Positions 38,177 to 47,776 of a DNA stretch of 64,000 nucleotides are shown here, piece by piece. Source of the DNA: Candidatus Jidaibacter acanthamoeba. GTDB lineage: Bacteria; Pseudomonadota; Alphaproteobacteria; Rickettsiales; Midichloriaceae. Each line of letters starts with the position of its first letter. Position 1 is the stretch's first letter. The stretch is from assembly GCF_000815465.1 (NCBI RefSeq), contig NZ_JSWE01000058.1, forward strand, positions 1-64,000. The letters are read 5' to 3'. A model generated the notes under the pieces. It saw only the letters and a program-made list of their open reading frames with translations. It had not been told where the DNA came from and searched no databases. Position numbers and translations under genes: made by a program.

Positions 38177-39754
38177 CTAAATTTGATAATTACTTTTAAT
38201 CTTGCTATCAATTAATTCTATAGTCTCCTTTATGCCGTATAAAGCAATAAATGAACCGAACCTCGGACCTTGCGCAGAACCGAGTAGAACCTCATATAAT
38301 GCCTGAAACCATAGCTTTAATTCTAAATTAAATTCTTTACCTACCGTAAAAGTTAGAGTTTGAAGCTCATCAATTGAAGGAGAATCTAAACTGGATAAAT
38401 ATTCTTTAAATTTAATGAGAGCTGATCTCTCAATCTCGGTAGGTGCTCTAAACTTTTTATTGGGTTTTATAAAGTCGTGGTAGTAGTTAATTGCACACTT
38501 TATCATTTTATCAACAAAGCTATTTTCTTTTTCTTCTATGCTTGCATCGTATCTTTTTATATATTTCCAAATTACTTTCGGATCTTCAAGATGGCTTGCA
38601 CTTACTAAATTCAGTAATAAAGAGTATGTAATTGTAGTCTCCGGTTTAGGCGGGCTACCCTTATGTATATGATATACGGGATTAGCCAATCTTTTCTTTT
38701 CATCTTGCTCGGTGTGATAACTGTTTAAGTAATTTAAATAGTCGTCAACATTTTTAGGTATTACATCAAAATACAGTTTTTTAGCTTTCTGAGGAGATTG
38801 GTACATAAATAAAGATAAACTTTCCGGCGGTGCATATCTGAGCCATTCATCAAGAGTAATTCCGTTACCTTTGGATTTAGATATTTTTTGACCGTTTTCA
38901 TCTAAGAATAATTCATAATACATTTGGTGCGGAGCTTTGCCCCCGATTGTTTTACAAATTCTGGTATAAATAGGGCCATTGACTAAGTGATCCTTACCGT
39001 ACATCTCAAAATCTACATCAAAAGCAGCCCATCTCATTCCGAAATCAGGCTTCCATTGTAATTTACAATTACCGTCGGTTACTTTGACCGTAACTATTTC
39101 TCCGCTCTCATCCTTATATCTGATTAATCCGTTTTCTGCGTCTCTATCAATGATTAAAACCTGAAGTACTTTTCCGCTCTTAGGGCAGATGGGTAAAAAC
39201 GGGCTATAAGTTGCCCGTCGTTCTTCACCCAAAGTAGGTAACATTATATCCATTATTTCATCATAATGCTTTAAAACCTTTAGTAAGCTTTCATTAAACA
39301 CGCCGCTTTTATAGCATTCGGTTGAGCTAAAAAACTCATATTCAAAATTAAAAGCATCAAGAAATGCCCTTAACCTTGCATTCATGTGATGCCCGAAGCT
39401 TTCACATGTATTAAAAGGATCGGGAATCTTAGTTAAAGGTAAATCCAAGTATTTTTTATATTCTTCTTTATTCGGTATTGTATCGGGAATTTTTCTCATC
39501 CCGTCCATATCATCCGAAATGCAAAATAGCCTGGTCGGTATATCGGAAATAAGCTCAAAAGCTTTCCTTACCATAGTGGTTCTAACTACTTCACCGAATG
39601 TTCCGATATGAGGAAGTCCGGAAGGTCCATAGCCGGTTTCAAAAAGAACATATCCTTTCTTCGGAAGTTGATTATTTATTTTTTTTAAAATTGCTTCAGC
39701 TTCTTTAAAAGGCCAAGCATTACTTTCTAAAGCTTTAGTAATAATATCAGACAT
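38177..39754 (-). CDS. lysS: Lysyl-tRNA synthetase, class I
   Basis: This is the archaeal-type class I LysRS, found in Rickettsiales, spirochaetes and archaea in place of the class II enzyme. The 525-residue product has the HIGH-like motif LPHIGTFGEV at about residues 47-56 and the KMSKS-like KISKSKGNG at about 291-299, plus the helical anticodon-binding domain at the C-terminus. The length is normal. It probably forms an operon with the SixA-type gene. Confidence 0.95.
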   Translation of the reverse strand: MSDIITKALESNAWPFKEAEAILKKINNQLPKKGYVLFETGYGPSGLPHIGTFGEVVRTTMVRKAFELISDIPTRLFCISDDMDGMRKIPDTIPNKEEYKKYLDLPLTKIPDPFNTCESFGHHMNARLRAFLDAFNFEYEFFSSTECYKSGVFNESLLKVLKHYDEIMDIMLPTLGEERRATYSPFLPICPKSGKVLQVLIIDRDAENGLIRYKDESGEIVTVKVTDGNCKLQWKPDFGMRWAAFDVDFEMYGKDHLVNGPIYTRICKTIGGKAPHQMYYELFLDENGQKISKSKGNGITLDEWLRYAPPESLSLFMYQSPQKAKKLYFDVIPKNVDDYLNYLNSYHTEQDEKKRLANPVYHIHKGSPPKPETTITYSLLLNLVSASHLEDPKVIWKYIKRYDASIEEKENSFVDKMIKCAINYYHDFIKPNKKFRAPTEIERSALIKFKEYLSSLDSPSIDELQTLTFTVGKEFNLELKLWFQALYEVLLGSAQGPRFGSFIALYGIKETIELIDSKIKSNYQI

Positions 39755-39908
39755 GTATTTCTATTATATTGTTTTATAGATAATTTTTTAATGGAATATA
39801 TTTAAAACATTATAATAAGACAAGGCAAATTATGGATTGCAAAATATTAATTGCAATTATAAGATCTTTCAACATAATACACTCTGTTAAAAATTTATTT
39901 AATTGGTA

Positions 39909-41150
39909 ATGAAAAAAAGAAAAGTTGTAAGCTCTGCTTTGGTAGGAAATATTGTAGAATATTATGATTTTGGTATCTACGCAGTTTTTGTACCAAAGAT
40001 AGCAGCGTTGTTTTTTCCTGCCGCTGATAAGTCTATACAGATACTTTTGACTTTAAGTGTATTTGCCGTAGGGTTTTTAATGCGACCGATAGGCGGAATG
40101 ATATTCGGTCATATCGGTGATATTTTCGGAAGAAAACTTGCGCTTACCATATCAATTGTTTTGATGGCGGTTTGCACTATGGCTATAGGATTATTGCCCG
40201 GTTATGAAACAATAGGTATATTAGCGCCCATATTATTAGTATTGATCAGGCTTGTGCAAGGCATATGCGTCGGCGGTGAAAGCGCAGGTTCGGCGATATT
40301 TATCTTAGAACATCTTGAAGGGTATAAACCCGGGTTCGTAGGGAGCATAGTTATGGCTTCCAATATGATGGGGACTCTGCTTGCTAATTTTGTAGGGATA
40401 TTAATTGTCAGCTTTTTCGGGGATAGTGATTTTGCATGGCGTTATGGCTTTTTATTCGGCGGGTTAATGGGATTAACCGGCCTTTACATGCGTTATAATG
40501 TTAGTGAAACTCCCGTATTTCAAGCCAGGAAAGATGAAAACTTAACCGTTAAGTCTCCACTACTTGAGGCGATTAATAAAAGCTGGAGAAGATTGCTGGT
40601 CGTTTGCTTCCTCGGCGGGGTGACCGCAGCTCTGGCTTATATGATCAGAGGATACTTTAACGTGTTCTTTGAGACTGATCTTAAGTACGATAAGCTAATG
40701 ACCGGGTATTTTACTTCCTTTGCATTATTTATCATGATTGTTATGATGCCGTTTTTCGGTATCTTAGCTGACAAGGTGGGGTATAGGAAGTTCCTTTATA
40801 TAACTTGCTACGTGATTATTATAGGTGTTGTTCCGATATTTATGATGATTACCGATCCAAGTCATAGTATTCTAAAAGTTTTTTTTGCAATTTTCTTATT
40901 CGCCATGCTGGCCAGTGCAATTTGCGCACCGGCTTATCCTTATGCAATCAGTGCATTTGCACCTGAACTCAGATATTCAGGAGTAGCGGTAAGTTGGAAT
41001 ATAGGAATTGCTTTATTCGGCGGAACTACGCCTGCAATTTCAAAGTTCTTAGTAAATAAATTCGGGGTGAATGCTCCGGCACTTTATATTGTTGTAATGT
41101 GCACATGCTTTATAGCAATCAGCTTTTTAACCAGAAGAGATAAGCACTAA
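39909..41150 (+). CDS. MFS transporter of the ProP (metabolite:H+ symporter) type
   Basis: The 413-residue product has twelve hydrophobic segments, the start SSALVGNIVEYYDFGIY typical of ProP-like proline/betaine carriers, and the loop 2-3 signature GHIGDIFGRKLAL. The conserved RxxQGxxxGGE segment is present as RLVQGICVGGESAGS. Rickettsiales carry many ProP-like paralogues with unknown substrates. I chose the ATG at 39909; a TTG two codons upstream is in frame. It overlaps the next gene by one base. Confidence 0.9.
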   Translation: MKKRKVVSSALVGNIVEYYDFGIYAVFVPKIAALFFPAADKSIQILLTLSVFAVGFLMRPIGGMIFGHIGDIFGRKLALTISIVLMAVCTMAIGLLPGYETIGILAPILLVLIRLVQGICVGGESAGSAIFILEHLEGYKPGFVGSIVMASNMMGTLLANFVGILIVSFFGDSDFAWRYGFLFGGLMGLTGLYMRYNVSETPVFQARKDENLTVKSPLLEAINKSWRRLLVVCFLGGVTAALAYMIRGYFNVFFETDLKYDKLMTGYFTSFALFIMIVMMPFFGILADKVGYRKFLYITCYVIIIGVVPIFMMITDPSHSILKVFFAIFLFAMLASAICAPAYPYAISAFAPELRYSGVAVSWNIGIALFGGTTPAISKFLVNKFGVNAPALYIVVMCTCFIAISFLTRRDKH

Positions 41151-42094
41151 TGAAATTATCAGTTATTGTTCCCGTAATGAATGAAAAGGATAATATTAAG
41201 CCTCTAGTAATTAGCATTAATAAGGCGCTTGCAGGTATTGAACATGAAATTATATTTGTAGATGACGGTTCCACTGATAATACGGTGGAAGAAATTTTAA
41301 AACTTGAACAGAAAAATATAAGGCTATTAGTTTTTACAAGAAATTTCGGTCAGACTTCAGCGCTTGCCGCAGGAATTGAGGCAGCTGACGGTGAATATAT
41401 TGCAACCATCGACGGTGACTTGCAAAATGACCCGGAAGATATCCCGCTTTTACTGAAAAAACTTGAAGCAGAAAATCTTGATGTGGTAGCCGGAATTAGA
41501 GCTAATAGAAATGACGGTTTTATCTTAAGGAAAATACCAAGTAAAGTTGCAAATTTCTTAATTAGAAAACTATCACAAGTAGAGATAACGGATACCGGGT
41601 GTACTTTAAAGGTGTTTAAAAGTTATTTAGCTAAAAAGCTTGATTTACATGGAGAGCTTCATAGATTTATACCGATTCTCGCCAGTCTTCACGGGGCAAA
41701 AATTGCCGAGGTTCCCACTCGTCATTATGCCCGCCAATTCGGCACGTCAAAATATGGTATAGGCCGGACGTTAAAAGTGTTAAGCGACTTAATTTTAATG
41801 CTGTTTTTTCAAAAATATAAGCAAAAGCCAATGCATTTATTCGGCACTTTAGGAGTATTATTGTTTGGTATCGGAAGTTTAATCAGCACCTATATGCTAT
41901 GGCTGAAAATTTGCGGGGAGAGCATAGGTCATAGGCCGCTATTCTTTATAGGGGTGCTTTGCATTATTGCTGCATTCCAGTTTATTACTACCGGGTTTAT
42001 CGCAGAATTAATGATGAGAACCTATTACGGTTCCCAGAAAATGAAGCCCTATAGTATTAGTTCCGAATATAAAGACGGTGAGAAAGTTAGATAG
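41150..42094 (+). CDS. GT2 glycosyltransferase, DPM1/ArnC-like, with two membrane helices
   Basis: The 314-residue product has an N-terminal GT-A domain with VPVMNEKDNI, FVDDGSTDNT and DGDLQNDPEDIP (the metal-binding Asp-x-Asp), and two C-terminal membrane segments at about residues 230-250 and 265-290. This architecture is that of polyprenyl-phosphate sugar transferases such as ArnC and GtrB. The sugar is unknown. It is coupled to the MFS gene through a TAATG overlap. A related gene lies at 49039. Confidence 0.9.
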   Translation: MKLSVIVPVMNEKDNIKPLVISINKALAGIEHEIIFVDDGSTDNTVEEILKLEQKNIRLLVFTRNFGQTSALAAGIEAADGEYIATIDGDLQNDPEDIPLLLKKLEAENLDVVAGIRANRNDGFILRKIPSKVANFLIRKLSQVEITDTGCTLKVFKSYLAKKLDLHGELHRFIPILASLHGAKIAEVPTRHYARQFGTSKYGIGRTLKVLSDLILMLFFQKYKQKPMHLFGTLGVLLFGIGSLISTYMLWLKICGESIGHRPLFFIGVLCIIAAFQFITTGFIAELMMRTYYGSQKMKPYSISSEYKDGEKVR

Positions 42095-42103
42095 TTAAAA
42101 ACT

Positions 42104-42124
42104 AAAGGTAAGTTTGTTACCTTT
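42104..42124 (+). terminator. Hairpin after the glycosyltransferase gene
   Basis: AAAGGTAA (42104-42111) and TTACCTTT (42117-42124) form a perfect 8-bp stem with a 5-base loop, 10 bp after the stop codon. There is no immediate T tract, so termination may be inefficient. Confidence 0.45.
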
Positions 42125-42223
42125 GCAATAGTTATTTTTGATAAATATACCTTTTGTTATAAAATGAAAAATTTATATTTATACAATTTTTTATTTAATG
42201 AATGTTAAATATAAGGAAAGAAA

Positions 42224-42526
42224 ATGAGTATCGCAGATATGATTTTCGGTGAAGTTGTTAATTTAAAAGCAGGTAAACTACTTGCTCTTAAGGGAGAGAA
42301 AGTAAAAGTTAGTAAAAAGTGCTCTTTGGAAGCATTAAAAATTGAAATAATTAATTCTGAGATGAATTTGGGAAAAGAAGCTCATTTTATTGCTGAGCAG
42401 TTTTACTGTAAGAACAGTAAAATAATAGCACAAGATATATATTTACCTGCTCAAGATCACCTGTATAATACAAATTGCGAGTTTATAGGGAAAGTACATT
42501 TTAATTTTCAAAATGATGAGTTATAA
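42224..42526 (+). CDS. Small hypothetical protein
   Basis: I do not recognise this 100-residue protein. It looks soluble and rich in short beta strands, with alternating hydrophobic and charged residues and three cysteines. There is no signal peptide. AAGGAAAG lies 5 bp before the ATG, a good ribosome binding site, which supports it as a real gene. It stands between a weak hairpin and a palindromic element. Confidence 0.6.
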   Translation: MSIADMIFGEVVNLKAGKLLALKGEKVKVSKKCSLEALKIEIINSEMNLGKEAHFIAEQFYCKNSKIIAQDIYLPAQDHLYNTNCEFIGKVHFNFQNDEL

Positions 42527-42587
42527 ATTTACAAAATTAAATATTTTACAAAGTAGGTTTACTTCTTTTAAAATCTAATTTTTATTC

Positions 42588-42694
42588 TTTAATTTCATTT
42601 AAAAACTCCCTAATTACGCTCGGGAAAGAATTCATAAATGCATATCTTCGCACCTCAGTAGAGGGGGGCGCTCTGCCCCCTGATACGCATTTAT
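42588..42694. repeat. Palindromic element with a residual reading frame
   Basis: An inner stem GGGGGC (42664-42669) / GCCCCC (42675-42680) with loop GCTCT sits inside outer arms ATAAATGCATATC (42634-42646) and GATACGCATTTAT (42682-42694). This GC-rich core stands out in an AT-rich gap. On the reverse strand the element and the adjoining bases carry one open frame of about 38 codons ending at TAA near 42588, reading SGGRAPPSTEVRRYAFM and then SFPSVIREFLNEIKE. It resembles a dispersed palindromic element or the remnant of a mobile gene. No second copy is apparent in the window. Confidence 0.5.
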
Positions 42695-42756
42695 CCTAAC
42701 TTAATTTATAATGAAATTGCTAAATAAAGCGGTTGTAAAAAAATAAGGGTTCGAAT

Positions 42757-43893
42757 TTATACTAATTGTAACTTGTTTTTAAGCTTATCAATTCTATTAT
42801 ATGACTCTTCGATTCTTTCTTGAGAAATCTTACCTTCATCTATAGCTTGCTTAACAATATCTACAAACTTTGCAGGCAAGTCATAATCCTGCTCACAGTT
42901 TTCAACTCCCCCGCAGGCTGCTTTATTATTAGAAATAACCAATAGGTCATTCCCTGCATCAATAGATCGTATTATCGCTTCTTCAATTCCATAGCTTCCT
43001 ATTATTGCTCCCATATGTAAATCATCGGTTACAATCACCCCGTCATAATCCTTATCTCTTAGCAATGTTTTTAAAACAGTAGGAGATAAAGTGATCGGAT
43101 GAAGCGGATCCAGCTTTGTATTAACCACATGTGCTGTCATTATCATATCCACCTTATCTGATGCAATAAGATCATAAAAAGGCTTTAATTCTCTTTCATG
43201 TACGGTTTCGGTTACATCCACCATACCTTTATGAGTATCGCCACTTGCGAGCCCGTGACCCGGGAAGTGTTTAAGGGCTGTAAATGTATTAAACTTATGA
43301 TGAGAGTCAATAAAAGCATTTGCATAATCAACTATTTTCTCAATATCTCCACCGAAACTTCTGCCTAATCCCCCTATTACACTGCAAGGCTTCTCTTCAT
43401 CGTTAATATCAACCACGGGGGCGAAGTTTAAGTTTATACCGTTTTTGTTTAATTCCTTGGCTAAATTATCATATATATCGGATGCGCCATCTATATCATA
43501 ATTATTTGCAACATCATAAGCTGAAGGGAAGCCTGTGAATCCTTTATCCTTAATAAGACGCTGAACTTTCCCGCCTTCCTGATCGGCAGCAACAAAAGCA
43601 TACGGGTTTGCCTGGTGTAGGGATTTTGTTAACTCTCCCAGCTGCTCGGGATTTTCGATATTATAACGAAAAAGGATTGTACCGCCCAGCAACCCGCTTT
43701 TCAAATAAGAAATAGTTTTTTGAACATTAGGGTCTGTACTGTGTACACCTTCAAAGCCCATTATTAACATGGAGCCGATTTGTTTTTCAAGCGGAATGAC
43801 AGCCTCTCCTACTTTTAAATCATCATGATTTAAGGGGTGGTCTTCTAGAGGGTAAGTAGTATTATTTGTACTAAATATAAACTCATGCTCCAT
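42757..43893 (-). CDS. GH3 family beta-N-acetylhexosaminidase-like protein (NagZ-like)
   Basis: The 378-residue product has the GH3 N-terminal barrel. ADQEGGKVQRL and FAPVVDIN are present, KHFPGHG (at about residues 209-215) is the NagZ signature, and VIVTDDLHMGAI near 290 contains the nucleophile Asp. NagZ removes GlcNAc from peptidoglycan fragments in the cytoplasm. No signal peptide is seen, which fits a cytoplasmic recycling enzyme. It is slightly longer than E. coli NagZ. An internal DSHHKFNTF precedes KHFPGHG. Confidence 0.88.
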   Translation of the reverse strand: MEHEFIFSTNNTTYPLEDHPLNHDDLKVGEAVIPLEKQIGSMLIMGFEGVHSTDPNVQKTISYLKSGLLGGTILFRYNIENPEQLGELTKSLHQANPYAFVAADQEGGKVQRLIKDKGFTGFPSAYDVANNYDIDGASDIYDNLAKELNKNGINLNFAPVVDINDEEKPCSVIGGLGRSFGGDIEKIVDYANAFIDSHHKFNTFTALKHFPGHGLASGDTHKGMVDVTETVHERELKPFYDLIASDKVDMIMTAHVVNTKLDPLHPITLSPTVLKTLLRDKDYDGVIVTDDLHMGAIIGSYGIEEAIIRSIDAGNDLLVISNNKAACGGVENCEQDYDLPAKFVDIVKQAIDEGKISQERIEESYNRIDKLKNKLQLV

Positions 43894-44040
43894 TTTCTTA
43901 CTCTATCAATTTTGATTAGAATGAAGTTTATTACAAAGGATCTTGAGTGTATAGTTAAAAAATTTAAAACTAATAAAATATTAAATTTAGGTTTATTAAC
44001 TATATCTCTATTATTCTGTAATATTTAGAGTTTTATATTT

Positions 44041-44080
44041 TATAAAATAAAAGTAATAGTCGCTTTGATTATTACTTTTA
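44041..44080 (-). terminator. Terminator after the ankyrin gene
   Basis: TAAAAGTAATA (44048-44058) and TATTACTTTTA (44070-44080) form a perfect 11-bp stem with an 11-base loop. On the reverse strand it lies about 44 bp after the ankyrin gene stop and runs into a T-rich tract. Confidence 0.65.
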
Positions 44081-44123
44081 GTTTTTAGTAACCTAAGAGC
44101 ACTACATACTGCTCTGAAATGTA

Positions 44124-47024
44124 TTAAAGTATTGAAGCATACTGATAACCTTGAACATTACCGGAGTTATTTTTTTCAACTTTGCCCGTCAAAGTTGAGG
44201 TATCTTCTTTGTTTGCTTCAGGAGTTTTTAACGATTTTTCATTATCTGCAAAGTAATTTAAAGCAAATTCTTTAACTATGTAAATTCCCTCTAATGTCAT
44301 ATTAAATGCTTCTTTTACACCATAAAATGCATAGGAGATAACGCTATAAGCCATAACAGCTAAAGAGCAGGTTGCATTGAATACAAATTTACAAACTTCC
44401 CAACTTTGAGAAGGCCATTTATATAAGGCATAAGCACTGCCGGCCAAAGCTACTGCAGGTAAGGAATAGATGCTGTCATAAAATTCCCTTATCCCTACAT
44501 GTAAGGCGGAATTAACCATAGCCCCAAGAGTAGAAATTCCTTCCGCTAAATAATGATGAACTTTATTGCGGGAAGATCCGGCTGCATATGCTATGCCTTT
44601 TACTCCTCCGTCAAGCACGGCATGCATAATATTAGCCGAGGCGCCGCTGATCAATTCAAATAAAGTTTTCGGTTCATAATCATTCTCTAAGCCTTTTTTA
44701 AATTCATGCTCAACAATTCTGAAAGTAGTATCTAAATCCACCCCTTCAATTGTTAGGTTATGGCAAAATTCTACAAAATCATCAAAAGAAATATTTTGGT
44801 TAGAATGATTTTTTTCAACTTGTACTTGTTTAAGTATTTCAGGGGAGTGTAATAACTGTTCGAATTTTTCCAAGTTATATCTGGTTTCTAAATCTACTGA
44901 CAAAGCACCGAGCTTAACCAGGCTATGAAATTTGTAGAATAACTCTCTTTTTTCTCCTGAAGCAAAAATCTCTTCCACCAATTTCTGATGATTAGAGGAG
45001 ATAAATATTGCAGTTAGCTTCTCTAAAGAAGTACTATTTATTTTATAACCATAGTTAGTCTTTTCATAAGCCTGCTTAATTTCTTCGCTCAAATTTTCTA
45101 AAGCTTTACGAGTCCAAGGAGCCATCCAATGATTGCCTAAATCTTGTTTTAAACGATAATAACGGTTAAATAAAGTTTCCGCCATTATAAGCTGTGCTTC
45201 TTTGCTTAATCTTAATTCCGAGGTATCACCTGAAGTTGTCGGTATACTTTCAGTTGTAAAGAAAGCATTTTTAATATTTCTATAGCCTACATGGTTTGCC
45301 ATGTAATTTTTTAAGTCATCCCCGGCTATAACTTTGCCGTACCAATTAATATGGAATGCACCGATCATCGGTTTTTTATCCATATTAATTAGAGTATCGT
45401 TAGCATATTCGGTATCCAAGATAGTTCTGGATAATACATAGAGAGGGTTTTTTGCATCAAGATAAGCTTTATAAGCAATAACTACATTTAATGCATAATC
45501 TACTAATCTAATAACCGGGTAAAATATGGTTCTACCGATTATACCTAACCCGATATAATTAATTATTGCATTCTTTGCAGTAGTAAGAGCTATTGAAATA
45601 CCCAGGGTTATAAAAAACTTAGCCTTAAAGCTAAGTTCAAATCCACCGAAACTCGGATCGGCACCTGCGGCGATTAATTTTTCAATAGCACCGTGGTCTC
45701 CTCTTAGTTCGGCGATACCTTGTTCATTTTTTATAACCGAATGCTCTAGTAAAATTTGCATTGCGGTTTTACCATCTACTTTATTTTTAGCATTTAAATC
45801 AAGTCTTTTATCTTTAAGTAGTGCAGTAATTATGCTGTTCTTAGCAAGTTTTAAATCTTTTATTGTTTCGGATTGCTCTTCGCTCGATTTATTCAGTTCT
45901 TTAACTTGCTCATTTGTATAGAGAGCGGCATACATTAAGGCATTATAACCGTTTCCATCAATTAGGGTAGGATCGGCGCCCATAGCAATCAGCTTTCTGG
46001 CAAGAGCTGAATTACCTTCTTTACAAGCTTCCATAAGCGGAGTAAGGCCTGAAGGCTGTCTTTTTTCAACGTGCGCAATTTCATTAGCACCAAAGCCGAA
46101 CAGTTCGTGCTCAACCATGATATCTAAGAGATCAAATCTACCTTTTTCAAAAGTTTGGTAAAATAAATCCATATGATCTTCCAAAACTCCTTTGGGGAGC
46201 TTTTTATTATCCAAGCAGAGTTTTATAAAACTAAGGTCATTATTTCTAAACGCCAAGCTCAAGCATTCGGCCAGCTCCGCTTTGGCAGGGAAATATTCTT
46301 GGGTTATTTTATCGCCTGAAAACTTGGTTATAAACCCTAACTTTTCTTTGTGTCTTGCTATTTCCTTATCAACCTGCTCAGGAGGCAGGACTAAAGTCTT
46401 AGGAGCTGAGATAATTTCGCCGTCACGAGTAAGGTCATGCAGTTGAATAACCGCTAACTTGCCTGCTCTGACTCTCTTAATTATCTTATCATTAGTTAGG
46501 TCTAAGTATTCACCGGCTAATGAACCCGATGTTCTGGCATGATTAATCGCTTCTCTCAGTAAATTTATATCAAGTTCTACTTCATTAGGGTTAAGCAGTT
46601 TTTTGATACTCTCCTGCATCACTTCCACAATATAAGGCCTTGCAAGGTAGGCTACCATCTGACTTAGCTGAAGTAGGCTTACTTGCTCGGGAGAAGTATC
46701 CTGAACCAGTTCAAGCTCGTGATTTACTATAGCTTTATATGCATGTAATAACTTGCCTCTAACGGAAGAATTTTGGCTTACGCCTTCTTTCATAAGTTCA
46801 GTTATTTCTTCTTGAAAAATTCCTAAGCTAACCTGAAGGGTTAAAAGCCTATTCATAATGAAAGGAGTTAAAAAAGAATCACTTAATTTCTTTAGCTCTT
46901 CAGCTTCAGCCGGATCTTCAGTAAGATTGTTAAGCATATGAAGTAAAGATTCATCAAATTCTCTAGCTTCCATAGAAGTTGTTTGGATCTCGTCCGTGCG
47001 TACACTTGTATCTTTTGAGTTCAT
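44124..47024 (-). CDS. Large ankyrin-repeat membrane protein
   Basis: The 966-residue product is helical in its first third. Ankyrin repeats follow at about residues 325-460 (SGLTPLMEACKEGNSALARK, GNGYNALMYAALY, LDLNAKNKVDGKTAMQILLEH, GAIEKLIAAGADP). Hydrophobic segments lie at about 475-520 and again at 845-905, and a mainly helical region lies between. There is no signal peptide. Ankyrin proteins of Rickettsiales are often secreted effectors that act on host proteins. The membrane segments suggest this one inserts into a membrane, possibly of the host. It is a single transcription unit with a terminator. Confidence 0.85.
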   Translation of the reverse strand: MNSKDTSVRTDEIQTTSMEAREFDESLLHMLNNLTEDPAEAEELKKLSDSFLTPFIMNRLLTLQVSLGIFQEEITELMKEGVSQNSSVRGKLLHAYKAIVNHELELVQDTSPEQVSLLQLSQMVAYLARPYIVEVMQESIKKLLNPNEVELDINLLREAINHARTSGSLAGEYLDLTNDKIIKRVRAGKLAVIQLHDLTRDGEIISAPKTLVLPPEQVDKEIARHKEKLGFITKFSGDKITQEYFPAKAELAECLSLAFRNNDLSFIKLCLDNKKLPKGVLEDHMDLFYQTFEKGRFDLLDIMVEHELFGFGANEIAHVEKRQPSGLTPLMEACKEGNSALARKLIAMGADPTLIDGNGYNALMYAALYTNEQVKELNKSSEEQSETIKDLKLAKNSIITALLKDKRLDLNAKNKVDGKTAMQILLEHSVIKNEQGIAELRGDHGAIEKLIAAGADPSFGGFELSFKAKFFITLGISIALTTAKNAIINYIGLGIIGRTIFYPVIRLVDYALNVVIAYKAYLDAKNPLYVLSRTILDTEYANDTLINMDKKPMIGAFHINWYGKVIAGDDLKNYMANHVGYRNIKNAFFTTESIPTTSGDTSELRLSKEAQLIMAETLFNRYYRLKQDLGNHWMAPWTRKALENLSEEIKQAYEKTNYGYKINSTSLEKLTAIFISSNHQKLVEEIFASGEKRELFYKFHSLVKLGALSVDLETRYNLEKFEQLLHSPEILKQVQVEKNHSNQNISFDDFVEFCHNLTIEGVDLDTTFRIVEHEFKKGLENDYEPKTLFELISGASANIMHAVLDGGVKGIAYAAGSSRNKVHHYLAEGISTLGAMVNSALHVGIREFYDSIYSLPAVALAGSAYALYKWPSQSWEVCKFVFNATCSLAVMAYSVISYAFYGVKEAFNMTLEGIYIVKEFALNYFADNEKSLKTPEANKEDTSTLTGKVEKNNSGNVQGYQYASIL

Positions 47025-47201
47025 AGCTAAAAAACTATATTAATATCCCCTTATAAAATTATTATAACATACTTGTATTAAAAAAATAATACATAATTAG
47101 ATTTTCTTGTATTTTTAATAATAAACTATTAATAAGTTGATTTATGTGGTGCTATCCCATATATAATGTTGGTCGCTTGCAAGATAGGAAAATGAGGGTT
47201 A

Positions 47202-47762
47202 ATGATGGAAAAACCGATTATCATTTGTGCAGGAAGTAAATATGTTGATATTGACGTATTAGCTTGTGCCGTTGCTTATAAAGAACTTTTAGGGCTGAAG
47301 AACAAGAAAGCAAAGATAGTTTTTACTGGTGCTTTTAACAAAACTGTGCCTACAAGTGTTTTGACATGGAACATGGATGTATCGCATGGTGTGCCTGAAA
47401 ACCTTTCTGATTATAACTATGTGTTAGTAGATATCTCAAACCCGAATTACTTTGAAAAATTTGTGGTAAGAGAGCAGGTGATTGAAGTATTTGATCACCA
47501 TCATGGCTTTGAGAAATATTGGACAAACCTAATAGGAGAGAGTGCAAGGATTGAACCTGTCGGTTCGTGTGCAACGCTCATTTGGGAAGAGTATAAAAAG
47601 CATAATAAAGAAAACATGATTTCACCAACTAGTGCAAATTTAATCTATACTGCTATCATTTCAAACACACTTAATTTTCATTTAGGTGCAGTATTTACTG
47701 GGTATATCGGTGAAACAAAGCAGCTGTTCCTACGAAAAGAAATATTAAAAAAGTTTGATTAA
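47202..47762 (+). CDS. Single-domain DHH phosphoesterase-like protein
   Basis: The 186-residue product matches only the N-terminal DHH domain of the family that includes manganese-dependent inorganic pyrophosphatase. YVDIDVLA carries metal-binding aspartates at residues 16 and 18, VDISN has Asp77, and FDHHHGF holds the DHH signature at residues 98-100. GSCATLIWEE and AIISNTLNF follow as in the family. The C-terminal DHHA2 domain (about 120 residues) is absent, so substrate binding must differ or the gene is truncated. The start may be either of two adjacent ATGs. It converges on dnaQ. Confidence 0.78.
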   Translation: MMEKPIIICAGSKYVDIDVLACAVAYKELLGLKNKKAKIVFTGAFNKTVPTSVLTWNMDVSHGVPENLSDYNYVLVDISNPNYFEKFVVREQVIEVFDHHHGFEKYWTNLIGESARIEPVGSCATLIWEEYKKHNKENMISPTSANLIYTAIISNTLNFHLGAVFTGYIGETKQLFLRKEILKKFD

Positions 47763-47776
47763 GGAAAAGCCGATAA

